Below, piece by piece: positions 5,694-6,423 of a stretch of 6,423 nucleotides of DNA. This DNA comes from Acidobacteriota bacterium (GTDB lineage: Bacteria; Acidobacteriota; Terriglobia; Versatilivoradales; Versatilivoraceae). The notes under the pieces were generated by a model, which was not told the DNA's origin, made no database searches, and worked only from the letters and a program-made list of their open reading frames with translations. The translations under genes and the position numbers were made by a program. The first letter of the stretch is position 1; every line of letters starts with the position of its first letter. The stretch spans positions 1 through 6,423 of the forward strand of contig JAPOZE010000405.1 in the NCBI GenBank assembly GCA_026706225.1, in the 5' to 3' direction.

Positions 5694-6423
5694 TGAAGAT
5701 CCTGCGCACCATTCTGGATTCCCAGGCCAGGCACTTCCACAAGGGCGGAGCGCTGGAACGCGCCTACCCCTTCTACGAAGCCCTCGACACCTTTCTGTTT
5801 ACGCCGGGACAGGTGACCAAGGGCAGCTCCCACGTCCGGGACGGACTCGACCTGAAGCGCATGATGGTGACCGTGGTCATCGCTCTCATTCCCGCGGTGT
5901 TCATGGCCATGTACAACACCGGCTTGCAGGCCCATCGGGCCATCTCCCAGGGCGCCCTCCCCCTGGAAACCTGGCAGACGATGGTGATGATCCAGTTGGG
6001 GCTGGACGGGTTCGACCCGGGCGACCCCTTGGCCTGCATGCTGCACGGGGCGCTCTACTACCTGCCCGTGCTGCTGGTCACCTTCCTGATCGGGGGCCAC
6101 TGCGAGGCTCTTTTCGCCGTCGTCCGCAAGCACGAACTCAACGAGGGGTTCCTGGTGACGGGAATGCTCTTCCCCCTGACCCTGCCGCCGACCATTCCCT
6201 TGTGGCAAGTGGCCCTGGGCATCGCCTTCGGGGTGATCATCGGCAAGGAGATCTTCGGGGGGACGGGAATGAACATCCTGAACCCGGCGCTGACGGCCAG
6301 GGCCTTCCTCTTCTTCGCCTATCCCGCCGAGATTTCGGGAAACAAGGTCTGGGTGGCGGCCCAAACCAGTGCCGACGGCGTCAGTGGGGCGACCTGGCTG
6401 GCCGAGGCGGCTACCCTGGGGCA
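5693..6423 (+). CDS. nqrB: Na+-translocating NADH:quinone oxidoreductase subunit B (5' part)
   Basis: The first 243 codons of nqrB; the gene runs off the right edge of the window and is open throughout. NqrB is the large membrane subunit of Na+-NQR, which binds covalent FMN and riboflavin and takes part in Na+ and quinone handling. The start [15 protein letters not shown], the soluble N-terminal part (1-55), then hydrophobic segments at about 57-76 ([20 protein letters not shown]), about 121-140 ([15 protein letters not shown]) and about 155-185 ([17 protein letters not shown] and following) fit the family. The stretch [20 protein letters not shown] is a strong family signature. The motif DGVSGAT ends at Thr234, matching the Thr236 that carries FMN in Vibrio cholerae NqrB. 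ATG shares its A with the nqrA stop (TGATG). The full protein would be expected to be about 400 residues or slightly more, so roughly the first 55-60% is seen. Confidence 0.97.
   Translation, partial: MKILRTILDSQARHFHKGGALERAYPFYEALDTFLFTPGQVTKGSSHVRDGLDLKRMMVTVVIALIPAVFMAMYNTGLQAHRAISQGALPLETWQTMVMIQLGLDGFDPGDPLACMLHGALYYLPVLLVTFLIGGHCEALFAVVRKHELNEGFLVTGMLFPLTLPPTIPLWQVALGIAFGVIIGKEIFGGTGMNILNPALTARAFLFFAYPAEISGNKVWVAAQTSADGVSGATWLAEAATLG

Noticed and set aside
5402..6364. A 320-codon minus-strand frame opposite nqrA/nqrB
   Set aside because: Shadow frame; the plus strand encodes the end of NqrA and the start of NqrB with strong signatures.

Overview
The window is GC-rich (by eye about 60% or more G+C) bacterial chromosomal DNA with tightly packed genes. 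It holds two mobile-like inverted-repeat elements and the start of a sodium-pumping NADH:quinone oxidoreductase (Na+-NQR) operon. The lineage cannot be fixed from the sequence. The gene mix (a long Rieske-domain protein, a lipoprotein cyclophilin, nqr genes) and dispersed GC-rich repeats suit an environmental, Gram-negative-type bacterium, possibly Acidobacteriota or a relative. That assignment is inference only.

Layout. A small membrane-anchored protein of unknown function (39-437) is followed two bases later by a zinc-ribbon Nudix hydrolase (440-964). An inverted-repeat element with perfect 24-base arms (964-1079) begins on the last base of the Nudix stop codon and runs into the next gene. 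That gene (1009-2808) encodes a 599-residue protein with an N-terminal Rieske [2Fe-2S] domain and a long, mostly helical C-terminal region. Its first two dozen codons are element sequence, so the insertion seems to have supplied the present start codon. Six bases after its stop lies a second, unrelated inverted-repeat pair (perfect 22-base arms, 2814-3025). A cyclophilin-type peptidyl-prolyl isomerase with a lipoprotein signal lies on the minus strand (3170-3817), convergent with the Rieske gene.

The 508-base divergent region (3818-4325) separates the isomerase from nqrA. It carries a palindrome identical to the core of the Escherichia coli CRP site (TGTGA-N6-TCACA), a pair of 12-base direct repeats, and a run of four predicted stem-loops ending 15 bases before the nqrA start. 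nqrA (4326-5693) and nqrB (5693 to the window edge) overlap by one base and are clearly recognisable. NqrB keeps the SGAT motif whose threonine carries covalent FMN in characterised enzymes. The remaining subunits (nqrC-F) would be expected downstream.

The points most worth a second look are the element-derived start of the Rieske gene, the uncharacterised helical domain fused to that Rieske centre, and the regulatory and leader structure upstream of nqrA.
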